The translations under genes and the position numbers were made by a program. Below, piece by piece: positions 1-11,455 of a stretch of DNA of 64,000 nucleotides. Location: positions 806,001-870,000 of the forward strand of contig RSEE01000009.1 of NCBI GenBank assembly GCA_003971905.1, in the 5' to 3' direction. The notes under the pieces were generated by a model. The model was given only the letters and a program-made list of their open reading frames with translations, had not been told where the DNA came from and searched no databases. Source of the stretch: Moniliella sp. 'wahieum'. Lineage: Eukaryota > Basidiomycota > Moniliellomycetes > Moniliellales > Moniliellaceae. How positions within the stretch are numbered: position 1 is the stretch's first letter; every line of letters starts with the position of its first letter.

Positions 1-404
1 GAGGGCGGTTCGTCAACTTCGACAGGAGTCTCACCACGGGCTCCGGCTCAGGTATCAACGTTGATACGTCCTGTGTCCCTCGGGCGGCGAGAGGCGTGTG
101 TTAGTCCGACTGGGACCTCCTTTTGGTGCAGGAGGAAGGCATTCCGGAGTGGCAGTGCTGGCTCAACAGAAAGATGATGTGGCGGGAAAGGTGGTGGGCA
201 GGGGCATGCGGTCCGCGCAAAAGGGATGCAGCTCTGTGGTCGCTTCACCACCAAGGGTCGAATTGAGGGCCTGTGGCGCCGCTGATTCATGGATCATCGA
301 TCATCATGCATCACCCCAAAAAAGCGAAGCATAATGCTGGAGGTGGAATCATTAATCAGCGATTATCGATTAGAACACAGAGAGTAAGTTAGTACCTTGG
401 CGCG

Positions 405-441
405 CTCAACGTGCTCAACGTTGAGCTCAACGTTGAGCTCA
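405..441. repeat. self-complementary oligomer array (CTCAACGTTGAG type)
   Basis: The units CTCAACGTTGAG are perfect inverted repeats joined head to tail through a shared GAGCTC palindrome, so the array can fold on itself at several registers. Related AACGTT-centred arrays recur at 10421-10439, 32582-32609, 34941-34980, 47120-47146 and 50041-50080. Confidence 0.8.
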
Positions 442-878
442 CCAGAAACACAAAGGGGTGGTTGATTATGGCATACTGTGCCCTGCGACGTGAGGCGCGT
501 GTGAGGGGTAGGATCGCTCGAGGGGAGGAAGCATTATTTACCGTTCATCTCGCTCGTCGCTCGTGGCTCGTCCCGTTTGTTGAGCCATCAGGTGGCTCGT
601 GCTTTGGCCAATGTCCTTCAGTTCCTCCTCAGGCCTAGGAGTTCCGTTGTTTTTTTCTCTCCTGTTTTTCCTTGTTCCGCAGCTTAGCCCCTGGTGGCGA
701 CTCGCTGCTTGATGTTCCTCTGTACGCGTTGCTGGTTGGCTTACACCACCACCACCACCACTAGTGCGATTGCATCACCCTCGAGGACCATCTGGACTCC
801 AGGTCTCATCACCGTTGCCCTCGGGCTGAAGTGCAAAATGAGCCCCACATACTGCCTGAGGCCCTGAGGCCTGTGGCA

Positions 879-906
879 CATGATGCATGATGCATGATGC
901 ATGATG
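879..906. repeat. self-complementary oligomer array (ATGATGCATGATGCAT type)
   Basis: A 7-nt unit TGCATGA is repeated four times, giving a chain of TGCA/ATGCAT palindromes. The same unit type recurs at 14463-14503, 32295-32330 and, longest, at 34826-34888. Confidence 0.8.
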
Positions 907-1311
907 GCGCAGCCCGTCACCCGTGGAGCTGCCGCGATGTGGAGTAGGATTCAACCAGAAATCGGGGAAATGAACGCATGCGAATTTGGCAGATATATCC
1001 CTGGCGCAAATGCATGAGGCCTGATGAGGTTAAGCTAAACATTCTATATAGAGAATGGGACAATGGTGTGCACACTACCTTCGTCATATGTGACTTTAAA
1101 GCTAAGTGTGCCGGGAACTTGGGTTCATCCCAGACAATTAAACCCCGCAGCCGTGAAAGAAGGGACAAAGGTGAAATGGTGGCCTGCGTCATTCTCTGTA
1201 GCGCTGCATATATTGTATTGTCACCGCGTGTACGAGAGAGAAGAGAAACCAAGAAAGCGATGATACGTAAGTGAGGTCTGGCAGACAACGATGAAATAGT
1301 GCAAACATGGA

Positions 1312-3383
1312 TTACATCTTGGACAAGTCGCGGCCAAAGATGCCACGTTTAACATAGTCCACCGTCAAAAGCAAGCGGGTACGCCAATCAACTTGCTCCG
1401 AAAGGTAAAATGAGCGCCACACGTACATGGCCACCAACCTCCAGCAAATTGGCCCACCCTTTCAGGCAGGAATGGAATGTCAAACGCTGCTGCATTGCCA
1501 ATGTAGGCCAAGCTGCCCAAGTTGCGGAACTTGAACGGAGGATAGTTGTTATCCTCCCACTTGGCAGGCTTGGCCACCGGGTTGACGGAATTCAAGTCGT
1601 CAGATACACTGGAATTCCTGGTCGCAAGCTCCTGATCCCGAGCGGTGGCTAGGTCGTTGAGCATACCCCCTAAATACGCCCCTGCTGTGATGCGGTCTGG
1701 GCGGTGGCAGGGTAGGCGGTAATGTTGTTCTGCAGACCGAGGAGGAGGGAGGCAAGCTCATTGATAGACAGCTGTTGTCCTGGTCTTCGTCGTATTTTTG
1801 GAACAGACGGTCCAGTTTCTGGAAATGGCGTGTGGCCAGCGGGTAATGCACACTGATCTTGTTACAACCGGACGAATTCTGAGTAGGACAAGAGGCCGTT
1901 GCAGTTGCCGTCAAAACGGTCCACCCACTCGTACAGATGGTCAATCAACCGATTGTCAATCGTTGCCGCATCCCCAAGTGCGTACATCGTGCCCGGAATG
2001 CTCCCTTTCACGCGGAGATACGAATCCACCATAAGTGCCTTGAGATGGAACTGATTAGGGAGGACCTGCGTCAAACGACGGGTGAATGGGTTCATGGCAA
2101 TCCCTGTCGACCAAAGAGTAAAGCCCGAGGGGATCTCAAACTCTTCCAGGGTATTGTCATCCTTGCGCACCGTGTAGACAACCTTGTCGGGAGCGATCAG
2201 CTTGACCCGGGCGTTGGTGATTAGTTGTACGCGTCGCGAGAGAACTTGCTTCGGCATATTGCGAGATCTTTTCGGCGTACGTGTTGAGAATGTGCTCTCG
2301 CGATTGGATGACAGACACCTTGACCTGGGCCGGGATGATCTTGGGATAGAGATGCTGGACGTCTTCGTTGATCATGTCGAAAATTTCGGCGGCGGTCTCG
2401 ACTCCTGTCGGCCCGCCGCCACACACAACAAAACTCAGCAGCTGATCCCGCTCTTCCGGAGTCGTAGTCGGCAGTGAAGCAATTTCCAGATTGTTAACGA
2501 TCTTGGCCCGAATCGCACGGACTTGGGGGATGGTTTTGAGTTGGTACGAGTGTTCCAACCCAGGAACGCCATGCGTGTTGGTCACGCTGCCACAGGCAAT
2601 GACCAGCTTGTCGTATGGCACATACACATGCTTGGTTAGGTTGTCCCCCCCATTCTCGGCATCCTGATCCCCATCAATGACCGCCACCTCGAGTAGGTGC
2701 GACTCTTTTTTCTCTCAGGGTGCCTCGAGCTGAGAAGGGATCACCACATCGACGGCTTTGCCTTGTAAATAGTGCCCATCAACCCGTTTCAGGATCCGGC
2801 GCAACCCCTCCACCAGCGAGCGGGGCTCCACCGTGCCTACGGCGGCAGAGGGAAGGAGGGAGTAAGAGAAGAGTAATTGGTCGGGGACACAACAGTCACA
2901 TGGTACTTGTCCGGATCCAGCGCTTGAATTAGCGCAACCGCACCCCAGCCTCCGCCAACAATGACCAGATGCTCCTTCCGAGCCAGTTGGGCCGATTGCT
3001 CATCATCCGCATCGTCCACTTGGGTGGACAAGATGGGCAAGCGTTTCGGACCGCCCACCTGTGGCTTCAAAGCCAATTCGGGGAGGGTCACATTGCCGAC
3101 ATGGCGCTCAGTATAGGTAGTGAAATCGTAAGCCATCAAGAGCACCACAGTTGCTGTCAGGCCAAAGACGATGCTCCCCGTTCCCAGAAGAGTATTTGAG
3201 AACTGGGTGCCGAGCCCAAAAGCCCAAGCGTCGAGGTAAAGCTGGTGGCGGTGAAGGTCCTTGCTCATTGACCAGAAGAGGCTGCGAGGTGGAAAAGGCG
3301 CGCCAGGACGCAGTCCGAAGAGGCCGAACCGCCGAAAGTGCAACGATAGGCGTAGCAGCTCTCATAGGACCGCCATTCCACAT
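1312..3383 (-). CDS. NDE1: external alternative NAD(P)H:ubiquinone oxidoreductase with EF-hands (NDE type)
   Basis: Type II NADH dehydrogenase of the mitochondrial inner membrane, which passes electrons from cytosolic NAD(P)H to ubiquinone without pumping protons. The start at 3383 opens an Arg/Ser-rich presequence (AVRPLRTASWRAFSTSQPL) followed by one hydrophobic segment. The first dinucleotide fold has VIVGGGWGA, the second FVVCGGGPTGVETA. After ALGDAATI comes an inserted calcium module: a canonical EF-hand loop DGNCNGLLSYSE and, about 40 residues on, a second (DEDQDN...SINE), as in fungal calcium-regulated NDE1. The C terminus has the family ending WRSFYLSEQVDWRTR...KRGIFGRDLSKM and stops at 1312. 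The span equals about 690 codons, matching the family without introns. The frame is broken by single-base steps near 3200, 2850, 2700, 2250 and 1760, which look like assembly indels because all domains remain. Confidence 0.88.
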
Positions 3384-4914
3384 GGCTCTTCGAAAGGGGT
3401 AGCATTACGCTCCGTGAGAATTGGGGGGGAGGTATAGCGATCTGAAGAGAGATGGTGGAAGTAGGCGTAGAGGTGTGAAGCCGCGTGGTATAGGGATGGA
3501 AGTGTGGCTGCTCTCCCGCAACGGGGGTCTATGTTGGACGTTAGCGTGTTCGGTGTGCAACGGCGCGAGTGAGAGATCGGGAGGATGATGTCAATGATCG
3601 ATGAGGCATCTTCGGCATCTCTCGAGTGTCGGGAAATGCTATCCAGACGTCTGTCTCACAAGACCAAAGTTTTTCTGGTTGTTGTCCCTCGCACATCACC
3701 TGCATCACCGGCATTGGCCCCCTATCTACCTTTCGGTGGAGCAGACATGTGACATTTACTGATTTAACTCTCGTTTAACGCTTAACAGGCCCGAGGATTA
3801 ACATATCTCGATCAAGCTGATCAAGCAATAATCTGATTGGCATCGGTGAGTACACGATTCGCATATTCGGACACGAAGGGAGGTGGCGCGCGCGTCATAC
3901 TGGTTTGGGTTATTTTTAGCAGGAGGTCTCTCCGATTTAAAAGGGGAAAAGAGCCACGCTGTGCTGCCCTCATCGACCTCATCTACACATCTGCCCTTTT
4001 CACCTTCGTATCCATCTTCGTCCACGATACACACGTTTCCACACGGGTGTCCACAATTGCTACTATGTTTACTAGACAGTCACTAATAGTTAACCGGAGG
4101 CCTGCATGAGTATTTGTCACAGGTGCAGACAGCCTACTACGGATGCAGAGGAAGAAGGCAAGACGGCAGATCCATCTCAAAAGACGGGGAGTGCTGGCAG
4201 GAACTAGCAGGATTTTAGAGACTATGACCCATTGCCGTCTGTAATAAGCCTACCTGATCTTCTTTGTCGGAATATAATGGTTTGCCTCAATACGCCAAAT
4301 CCGCGCCTTCCTGCAGTATAGTAGTAAGTATATCGGGGGTACCGGCTGGTACCGGAGATTCAATTGCTGGCTCAGAACCTGCGCTGCGGGATGATTGTGA
4401 ACTGCGACTGAAGGGTTGCCAGACGCCTTCAGAGAGGATTCAAATTCAGTGCTCAGTTCGTCGTCAGCATCCATGTGGCAGAGGCTACACAACGATCATT
4501 GATCAGATGGATAACACGAACATTACTGTCACTTATCACAACCTCGTTCTGCGCCCGCCCAGAACATTCATCACGCATTATGTTTGTCTTGCGAGCCATC
4601 GGGCACGCAACCAGAGACCGGCATAGCAAGCAGCCGCAGTTGGGGTTATCCGGAATATAAAACTCACTACCTCAGGACTGAGCCTCAGTACTCAGACTCA
4701 CTGCTCATTCAGGCTCAGGGCGCTCAGGCCCCACTCCATCCCAACAAGGAGAATGCAAAACGGGTTTGGTTGGATGGCACAGGACGAGCGGCATCACTGG
4801 GTAGGGAGACATGACAAGGAATGATTAATGATGGTAGGAGCAAAGGAGGGGCGGGGAGGTACCAAAGGGCGGCGCCGCAGTCGTGTGATAACGGGAACAC
4901 GTCATTCGAGCCGA
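3384..4914. other. intergenic; no gene seen
   Basis: Between the divergent 5' end of the dehydrogenase and the 3' end of PMT4. Small open frames show no motif. A cluster of CTCAG/TACTCAG words lies at about 4676-4730. No RNA gene or repeat boundary was recognised. Confidence 0.5.
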
Positions 4915-7363
4915 TCAAACATTGGGCTTGATGAAGTGCAACGTCCAGGTAGCCAGTAGCTGATGGCTTCTTGCTTCCTCTGGGGTCAGAGGCCAGCCAT
5001 ATGTGAGCGGGGCAATCCACCAGAAACCGGCAATGATAAGCCCCACCAGTCCCATCAGGATGGAGAGGGAGGTGGATTCTACCCAGTTGAACAAGGCGCG
5101 GCGGGTGTGGGTAAGCGGGTCGTCGCGCAAGCCGGGTCCGGGGCGCGAGATGGGGAAGTTGATCGTCTCGGTCAGGACAAAGTTAACAACTGTACCAGCC
5201 ATAAGACAAGCGAGGATGTTGGCTGGAAGGTAGTGGTGAAGAAACAGTTGCCGGTTCATCAGGTAAAAGGGGAGGTAGTGCCAAAGCCAGGCCACAAAAA
5301 TAAACCCGCCCGAAGAAAGCAGTCGGCCACGGATGGCCGAGGCAATAGGGTAGATTCCTCGTTGACGAGCAAGAGCATCGGCCAACATAATGCCGATAAA
5401 CATGCTGAGAGAAAGGGTACCAATGTACCAAGAGACAGGATTGCCAATCATATAGATCTGTTCTTGCTTGTCCCCATTTGTCCAGAACGAGATGCCAGAG
5501 ATGAGGAACGGCCAGTTGAGTGGGCCAGAGGCATAAGGGTGGGATGAGGTGAGAAGGTTGTTCTGATGCAGCATTGTCAACTGTAGCTCAGCCCTTCTTG
5601 AAGAAGTTCATCTTGGTTCCTTCTTGGGCGGCAGGGGCTTGATCCGTTCCTCATAATCGTCCGCCAACTCATCCGGGTACAATTCATCGACCACCCACAA
5701 CGCCGATTTGTCGAACACATTCTTGTTACCGTTCACTTCTTGATGCTTGAATCCCCACTCGGGCAGAAGCTCATCGTCATGTGTCCAAAGCGAAACGCGG
5801 GTCGGGACATGAACCAAGTGCACGCTTGACGCTTTGGACTTCCACGCAACCTCAGTATCCTTTCCCGCACCATCAATGTGCAGCTCAAAGAGCGTGTCAT
5901 TGTAGCGACTGGTGTCGTTCCAAGGCCAGGTGGTGAACTCCTCGTTGGTCGCGATCAATGGAGCGGCCACATCGTGGCTCATGAGAACCGATTCAGTGTT
6001 GACATGCAAGAGGCGAACAATATCCTTGTTGCGTACTACCGCCTCTTCGCCACTGTACCGTCAGGAAGTGACTTGACCGGGACGACCTCCCAAAGATTGT
6101 TCGTGTCGTTGAATGGATAGGCAGTCACTTGCTGGCCTTGCGAACTGATCCTTCCGTCATCGTACCGAAGCGGGTAGGTGTCCCAATGCGAGTGAAGGAA
6201 GGCCTCCGTAGCTTTGTCCTTCAGTACGATCCGGTCGCCATAGTGAATCTCACGCGCCTCCGCCAACAATGGGTTCCCCTCGAGCGTTTCTTGAAACTCA
6301 GACGACATGAACGCGTCACCAGTTCCACTCCGGGTCAGGATGGCAAAGTGGACCCAGAACCAAAAGATGTAAACGACAGCCGGCCAGAGAATCAGACCCA
6401 CGGCACGGGCAGCAAAGTGTTTAGCGAAGTCATTCTGTGCAAAAAGTGGCCAATGAGCAAGTGGGTCCAAATAAAAGCGTGCGTCGAAAGCAGTTACGCA
6501 CCAGACTCTTGCCTCGCCGGTAATCGAGTAAATTCCATAGGTCCCACACGACAGCCGTTCCAACACTAAATATGGTTAATAGTCCCACCATCTTGCACGA
6601 CATGGTTAGCGCCAGGTTTGCGCCCGTCATAAACATCCAGAACCACCAGCGCGCCGAACTCATTGTAGCGCTCCTTGTAGAACTTGATGAAGCGTAGATT
6701 GAAGTGGTCATAAAGAGCACAAGGGCAGCGTCGAGTAGGATGAGACGGTCTTGAACAATGTGTCCGTTCTCAAAGAGCACGAGGCAGGCAGTAAAGGTGG
6801 CAATGGCCTGGCCGTAGCCCGATTCGCGCATGATGGCGTACGCAAGCGGAACGAGCAGTGAACCGAGGAAGGCAGGGCCGGCCCGCATACGTACGTACGG
6901 CACATTGTTCTCGACGTACTTGTCACCAATGTCGACAAACTCAAACTTGCCGTCAAACCCAGCAAGCCAGGCAACAGCAGCGTTGATGAGCTTGGCCAAG
7001 GGAGGGTGGACGTCAAAAAAGTACTCGCGGCGGAGATAGTAGGCGGCAAATTTGCCAAAGTGGACCTCGTCAAATACCACCTCGGGGGTGTTGGATGTAG
7101 TAGAAGCGCAAGGCAAAGGCGCCAGCCAAAAGGAGAAGCATAACAGGCACATCGGTGCGATTGCGGTAGATGGCGGGGTTGACGGGCGCGTAGCGCTTGA
7201 GGCGAGATTCGGGGACCGCCGGGGCAATCGCGGCGACGCCGCTACCGGCAGGGGCTGGGGCGCAAGCGGCGGAAGCCGAAGCTGGTGCAGACGCAGGCGG
7301 TGGTGGCGAGGCAGCGTCGGTGGGCTCAGGCGCGTCCGCGCCCGAAGCCACAGAGGAGCTCAT
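4915..7363 (-). CDS. PMT4: dolichyl-phosphate-mannose--protein O-mannosyltransferase, PMT4 family
   Basis: ER membrane enzyme that transfers mannose from dolichyl-phosphate-mannose to Ser/Thr of secretory proteins. The ATG at 7363 opens an Ala/Pro-rich cytosolic tail. The first membrane segment is followed by the diagnostic luminal loop EVVFDEVHFGKFAAYYL...FFDVHPPLAKL containing the catalytic Asp-Glu pair. Further on are FWFWVHFAIL and GDAFMSSEFQETL, typical of PMT4 rather than PMT1/2, then the three-MIR region (HSHWDTYPLRY, MSHDVAAP, LWTHDDELLP), the C-terminal membrane block and the final HFIKPNV. One intron at 6435-6501 (67 nt) restores the frame between DYRRGKSL and QNDFAKHF. Excluding it leaves about 793 codons, near the family norm of 760-790. 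Single-base frame breaks occur at the five-G run 7084-7088 and near 6050, 5615 and 5595. Confidence 0.93.
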
Positions 7364-8198
7364 GGTGGTTGGCGGCACCGCCGCAGACCTCCGCCTGCCC
7401 GCGTCTGGCCACGTTGCCCCAGGTGGCGTGTTGGACGCGCGCCTGGCTGCGACGGAATATGAAACGTTTCATTCATCGGGCACTCGCCGGTCCCGGCCCT
7501 GGCCTGGCTGATACGATGCGCCTGTACGTAACCACTCCAGGCACAGACACTGGCCGCCTGCTATCGGCTGTTTTTGGACGTGTTACGGCGTTGAAGCTTG
7601 AAGACGGTGAAGCACGACTCCCTTCCTTTGTGGGCCGAACACAGCAGGGTGGGGCAGATGGCGCTGGCCGGTGGCTGGCCCAACTTCTCCGACAGCCTCA
7701 GACCTCAGCTCCTGAGGCCTTACATGTTACACCTCTCATGTATTCCAACCAGAAGCCGGTTTCGGCTAGGTTAGCTACGTGCCTGGCCGGCTCGGCCAGC
7801 CCTTGTGTCCCGAAAGAAACATGATCGATGATCGCCGTCCAACCCATATTCCACGTGCAATGTACGTTCAACTGACTTTTGTACTGAGACTGGGTATCAG
7901 TAATACTCAGTGCCAGTACTCGGTACTCAGCTGTGGCGCGCTGACAGGCGCGCGGACCTCCGCCCAGGCCTCAGGCTCTCACTACTAGTCACTTCAAGCT
8001 TCAGGCAGGCCTCTGGCCTGAGGCCTGAGGCCTTTCAGGGCCTCTCAGATCTCAGGGGCCACCGCGGATCCACACCCCGCAGTTTCACAGCCAGCCCCCC
8101 TTTCCCCTTCTTCCCTCTCTCGTCCTCACCACCACCGCCACTATTCCCACCACCACCTTCGTTTGCACCCTCTCACACAGATCCATCACTTCATCACC
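7364..8198. other. divergent promoter region between PMT4 and glutaredoxin-like gene
   Basis: No gene is supported. It should hold the promoters of the two divergent genes. Self-complementary words are dense: TACTCAG/GTACTCAG at about 7880-7931 and AGGCCTGAGGCCT units at 7966-8058. The last 100 bases are CT-rich, as expected of a fungal 5' leader. Confidence 0.55.
7966..8058. repeat. CAGGCCTGAGGCCT palindromic oligomer array
   Basis: AGGCCT palindromes alternate with TCAG/CTGA linkers, so the whole segment is rich in nested dyad symmetry. A shorter relative occurs near 858-873 (CTGAGGCCCTGAGGCCTG) and near 32950. Confidence 0.7.
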
Positions 8199-9294
8199 AT
8201 GCTCACCCAAGGGCCCAAGGATCTCCCTGCACTTCTCCCCAAGCCGTCGACGGAACCGCAACAACACCCACCCTCCCCCCGCCGCCGATCGCTCAGGGCC
8301 CATTCTTGTCTCCTCCTCCTCGTTGCCAGCTCGTTGGTCCTGTATACCCATCTGCCCAGCCTCTCTGCGCTCCGCCCATGGAATTCCCCCGGCGCTTGGG
8401 CTGCTTCGAATTTTGCTGAGGCCCAACAACGCACTCCTTGCGGCCCCTTCAACCTGCCTCCTCACCCTCCTCTTGATGTCGACCTTACTCCCACTCTTAC
8501 TCCTGTTTCCGCTCTCTCTGGATCTGTCTCTGCCCCTGTGTCTACTTTTGTTTCTACCTCGTCTTGGCCACTGCCTCCGCTTCTGCCTCCGCCTCTGCCG
8601 TTGCAGCTGGAGAATCCGGAATGAGAATGGTGCCCGTGTCATTCCAAACCGTTCTCTCCGTACCGGAGCGCACTACAAAGGTGGAACGTACGGCCCTTTT
8701 GTTTCAAGCGCTTTCCGGAAGCAAAAAGGTTCCAGCACAATGGGCCGATTGGCTTTTCCCATCTACCCGTCCGGCACAGATCACGGCGCTGGAGCGCTTG
8801 GTGCAACTCGGCCGGGCCACGCCTGAAGATGCGAAGCTAGTGTGTATTCACGTTTTTCCCCCGGGCGGTCCATGCGATGTAGCATGTCACTTTGTCTGAC
8901 CTTTGCTTGGCCCAGTATCGTCGTGACCCGCTCGCTTGGTCCAATCAACACGGACGCCGAGGTTTAACCCTCTTTCACGATTCTAGTTCCGAGTCAGAGC
9001 AATTGGTGCGTCTGCTGGACCGAATGGGCGCTACCTATACCTCTCTTCGTATGGACCAAGGTACGTTTTTCCTGTTGGCATATATGCCATGTGATCGAAC
9101 TTTTCTTGTACTTACACCGGTATATCATTCACACCAGACCCGCGCTTGTGGACGTCCTCCACTTCCTTACAGGGGATGAAAGGGGGCCCATGCTATTTAC
9201 AGGAACCTCCCGTGTGGGTGGGCTGAGCACAGTGCAGGCCCTGAACTACCATCGCGTGCTCCATGGCATTCTCGACGCCGCCGAAGCCCTGTAA
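8199..9294 (+). CDS. membrane-anchored glutaredoxin-like protein lacking CxxC
   Basis: A basic N terminus is followed by a single signal-anchor (HSCLLLLVASSLVLYTHL, about residues 34-51), then a Pro/Ser/Val-rich linker and a domain resembling the glutaredoxin fold: strand GLTLFHD, helix ESEQLVRLLDRMG, strand YTSLRMD, then ALVDVLHFLTG, GPMLFTG and the RVGGLSTVQAL segment matching the conserved IGG loop. This layout resembles fungal secretory-pathway Grx6/Grx7 proteins. The active-site CPYC position reads SESE, so thiol oxidoreductase activity is not expected. Two introns fit: 8840-8915 (KL|YRRDP, phase 0) and 9061-9137. One-base frame steps occur near 8565 and at the second splice junction, so the exact product is uncertain. 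Assignment to the fold is by pattern only. Confidence 0.5.
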
Positions 9295-10144
9295 CTTCGT
9301 CGCGTTTTTACCGTTTTCATGTGTGCTGTTCCCGTGTGCTTTGCTTGTTACGTGTATTGGGCACTTTTGTGATCGGTCTTGTCATTCGTTTCTTGCATGT
9401 TTTGCATTGGGCCTTGGCGTGGAAGCCTCGCTTCCTACTTCATCGCACTCTGTTGCATAATATCTCTTCTCTACGTCCGTTTTTTCCCTCTTCCCCCACC
9501 CCCCGTTTTTGCGATTTTGTCCCCGTTCCTTCTTCCTTTTGCGTAAGAGCTACCTTGTCACCGTTTGTGTCCTGGAGGTCTTGAAGGATTATTACTTCAA
9601 GCTTCAAGATTTACGAGTTGCTACGTTGTCTGTTGCCCTAGTAGTTAACCGAAATGCAACCTAGTAAAAGATAAGAAGGGGAAAAGGATTGGCGCCAGGT
9701 TAATATACTGGTCTAATGTGGTTGCAGAGAGACATGCATCAATTATAGAGAGGTGATCTCAATTGGCATGGGTCATCTGTAACACAGAGCGGCACCTAAT
9801 GAAGGCAACAATTACAGTGGTATTAACGCCCAGGAAGAGCTCAAAGAGCAGCAAATGGGAATGGTGGTCGATGGAGATCAAATTGCTAAGGCGTGGCGAA
9901 TCCAAGTCATCATGGAGTCGGAAACGCCACGTCAGAAAACATCACACGCGCATCACATGATGTCACTTGGAAGTGACCTTGGCCATAAATGACCAGAGGT
10001 GAACAAGTTGTGTTGAGGAATGGGTACTGTGGCGTGCATGGGTGCGCTCGACAGTGTGGAGATCCATCGGTCGGGGAGACTCAAAGAGTTCGATAAGGGA
10101 GGTGCTAGGAATATGAGGTACCAGGGCATGGAGCAAACATTGAA
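9295..10144. other. intergenic; no gene seen
   Basis: The first 250 bases are T-rich and are probably the 3' untranslated region of the preceding gene. The rest up to the tRNA has no coding signal, no clear repeat and no recognised element. Confidence 0.5.
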
Positions 10145-10216
10145 GGGCGGATAGCTCAGGGGTAGAGCGCTTGCTTAGCATGCATGAAGTCCGGGGTTCA
10201 ATTCCCTGTTCGTCCA
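10145..10216 (+). tRNA. tRNA-Ala(AGC): tRNA-Ala (anticodon AGC)
   Basis: The cloverleaf can be drawn by hand: acceptor GGGCGGA pairs with TTCGTCC through two G-U wobbles; D arm GCTCAGGGGTAGAGC contains the A box; anticodon loop TTAGCAT gives AGC; T arm has the B-box core GGGGTTCAATTCC; discriminator A at 10216. The anticodon stem CTTGC/GCATG has one T-T mismatch. No intron. A TTTTT-like terminator is weak (CCTTTTTG directly downstream). Confidence 0.9.
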
Positions 10217-10319
10217 ACCTTTTTGTGGTTCTACGTTTGGTCCTGGGGCGTTTGCATGCCACTGGCGCTGTGCCAGCCTGTGGGAAAGGGGCGTACACCG
10301 CCCCGGCGCTAGCCTTGGG

Positions 10320-10441
10320 GTGACTAATGACTAGTGACTAGTGACTAGTGACTGGGGACCGGTGACATGGTGACACCGGCTGCCCCCCTGGGGACTAGGG
10401 TTGCTTAAGTGCAGTCAAGTTGAACGTTCAACGTTCAACCC
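10320..10441. repeat. two self-complementary arrays (GTGACTAGTGACTAGT and TGAACGTTCAACGTT)
   Basis: From 10320 the unit TGACTAG repeats four times, building ACTAGT palindromes, then drifts into GGTGACATGGTGACACC. At 10421-10439 TGAACGTTCAACGTTCAA follows. Both lie just upstream of an unknown gene. Similar GACTAGTCAC words occur at 14727-14750 and 31135-31148. Confidence 0.75.
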
Positions 10442-10563
10442 AGGAGGGGACTGACGCGACGCGCTCGGGCGTACTTTTTATTGCCTCAGGCAGGCGCGCC
10501 TCGGCTTGGCCTGTACTCGACGCGTCCCTTCCCCCCTTGACCACATCTTCATCCGCCCTGTCC

Positions 10564-11455
10564 ATGATGCCCACCCCTTTCCGCCCCGCACGCAACCCGC
10601 CCAACGCGGCGCCCACCCCCAACCTCACCTTCTCCTCGCCGGCCGAGCCGAGACCGCAGAAGCGTGCGTCCGGTGTCGGCTCCTCGCCCGCCACACCTTT
10701 CTGGTCCGCACAAGCCGATGAGCGGGCCGGAGTCCCAGGGCGTGGTCTTTCCCCTGGTCGCGCCGGCTGTCGAAAGCGAGCCAGGGTAGGTACGCCCCCC
10801 GCGGCGCTGACCCCTGCGCGGCAGCGCACGGCGGCCCAAGCGGCCCAGTCGGTCTCGGTCCAGCGTACGTTGGAGGCGCCATCCAAATGCGCCAGCGCGC
10901 AGCATTTGCAGCGCGTGCTGGATCGGGAAGAACGGGCTTGGGAGGAAGCTTCTTTGTTCCTGCCGCGCTTGAGGCCGGGCCCGGCACAAGGAAGCGCACC
11001 GAACATCTGTCTCCTTTCGCCCCCCGGCTCGCCCAGTTGGCGTCGAGGCAAGCACCCGCCTCTTTGTCCTCCAGTTTGTTCCTCTTCCCCCTCTCGTCTC
11101 AAGGCTCAGGATGGGAGGACACAGAGAAACCTGGAAGCGGACGAAAAGTGCGCCAATGGCGAGAAAAAGGCCCCAGCTACGAACCAGACCATGGTGAGGG
11201 TGACGACGACGACGACATCTTCTCGCCCAAATCGCCATCTACGATGGACTTGTGGGCCACTCGTCGTCCCAGCCCCGTAACCCACCGAACCCCTACCTCA
11301 CCCCGAACCCTATCGCACCTTCGTGCGCTCTCAGCGGCACAGTTGCGCTGGGCCCAAGGCGGCACAAGGGGGACGGACCCTCTGCAGCTGGGCCGGGGGA
11401 GGTGCGAACTTCGGGTACGCGTTCGGCTTGGTCTGACCTATCCGATCTGATTTGA
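10564..11455 (+). CDS. hypothetical protein, low-complexity, acidic patch
   Basis: I do not recognise this gene. The ATG at 10564 (MMPTPFRPARN) opens a Pro/Ala/Arg-rich chain that includes a charged helical stretch, HLQRVLDREERAWEEASLFL (about residues 118-137). Downstream, in a neighbouring frame, is an acidic segment, EGDDDDDIFSPKSPSTMDLW, and in the third frame the run to a stop at 11453-11455 ends SAWSDLSDLI. Coding character moving between frames at about 11100 and 11250 suggests the one-base indels seen elsewhere, or unrecognised introns. No membrane segment or signal peptide is evident. A disordered nuclear or cytoskeletal protein is possible, but nothing here decides it. Confidence 0.4.

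Larger units (their letters stand above)
1..1311. other. gene-poor intergenic start of window
   Basis: No reading frame here has protein-like composition or recognisable motifs. The stretch holds self-complementary oligomer arrays at about 405-441 (units around AACGTT and GAGCTC) and 879-906 (TGCATGA units), plus a short CAC microsatellite near 747-762. The part just downstream of the dehydrogenase stop at 1312 is probably its 3' untranslated region. Confidence 0.6.

Noticed and set aside
1600-1944. Separate gene on the minus strand at the end of the dehydrogenase
   Set aside because: Its C-terminal part is only a frame-shifted reading; the EF-hand and C-terminal sequence belong to the NADH dehydrogenase.
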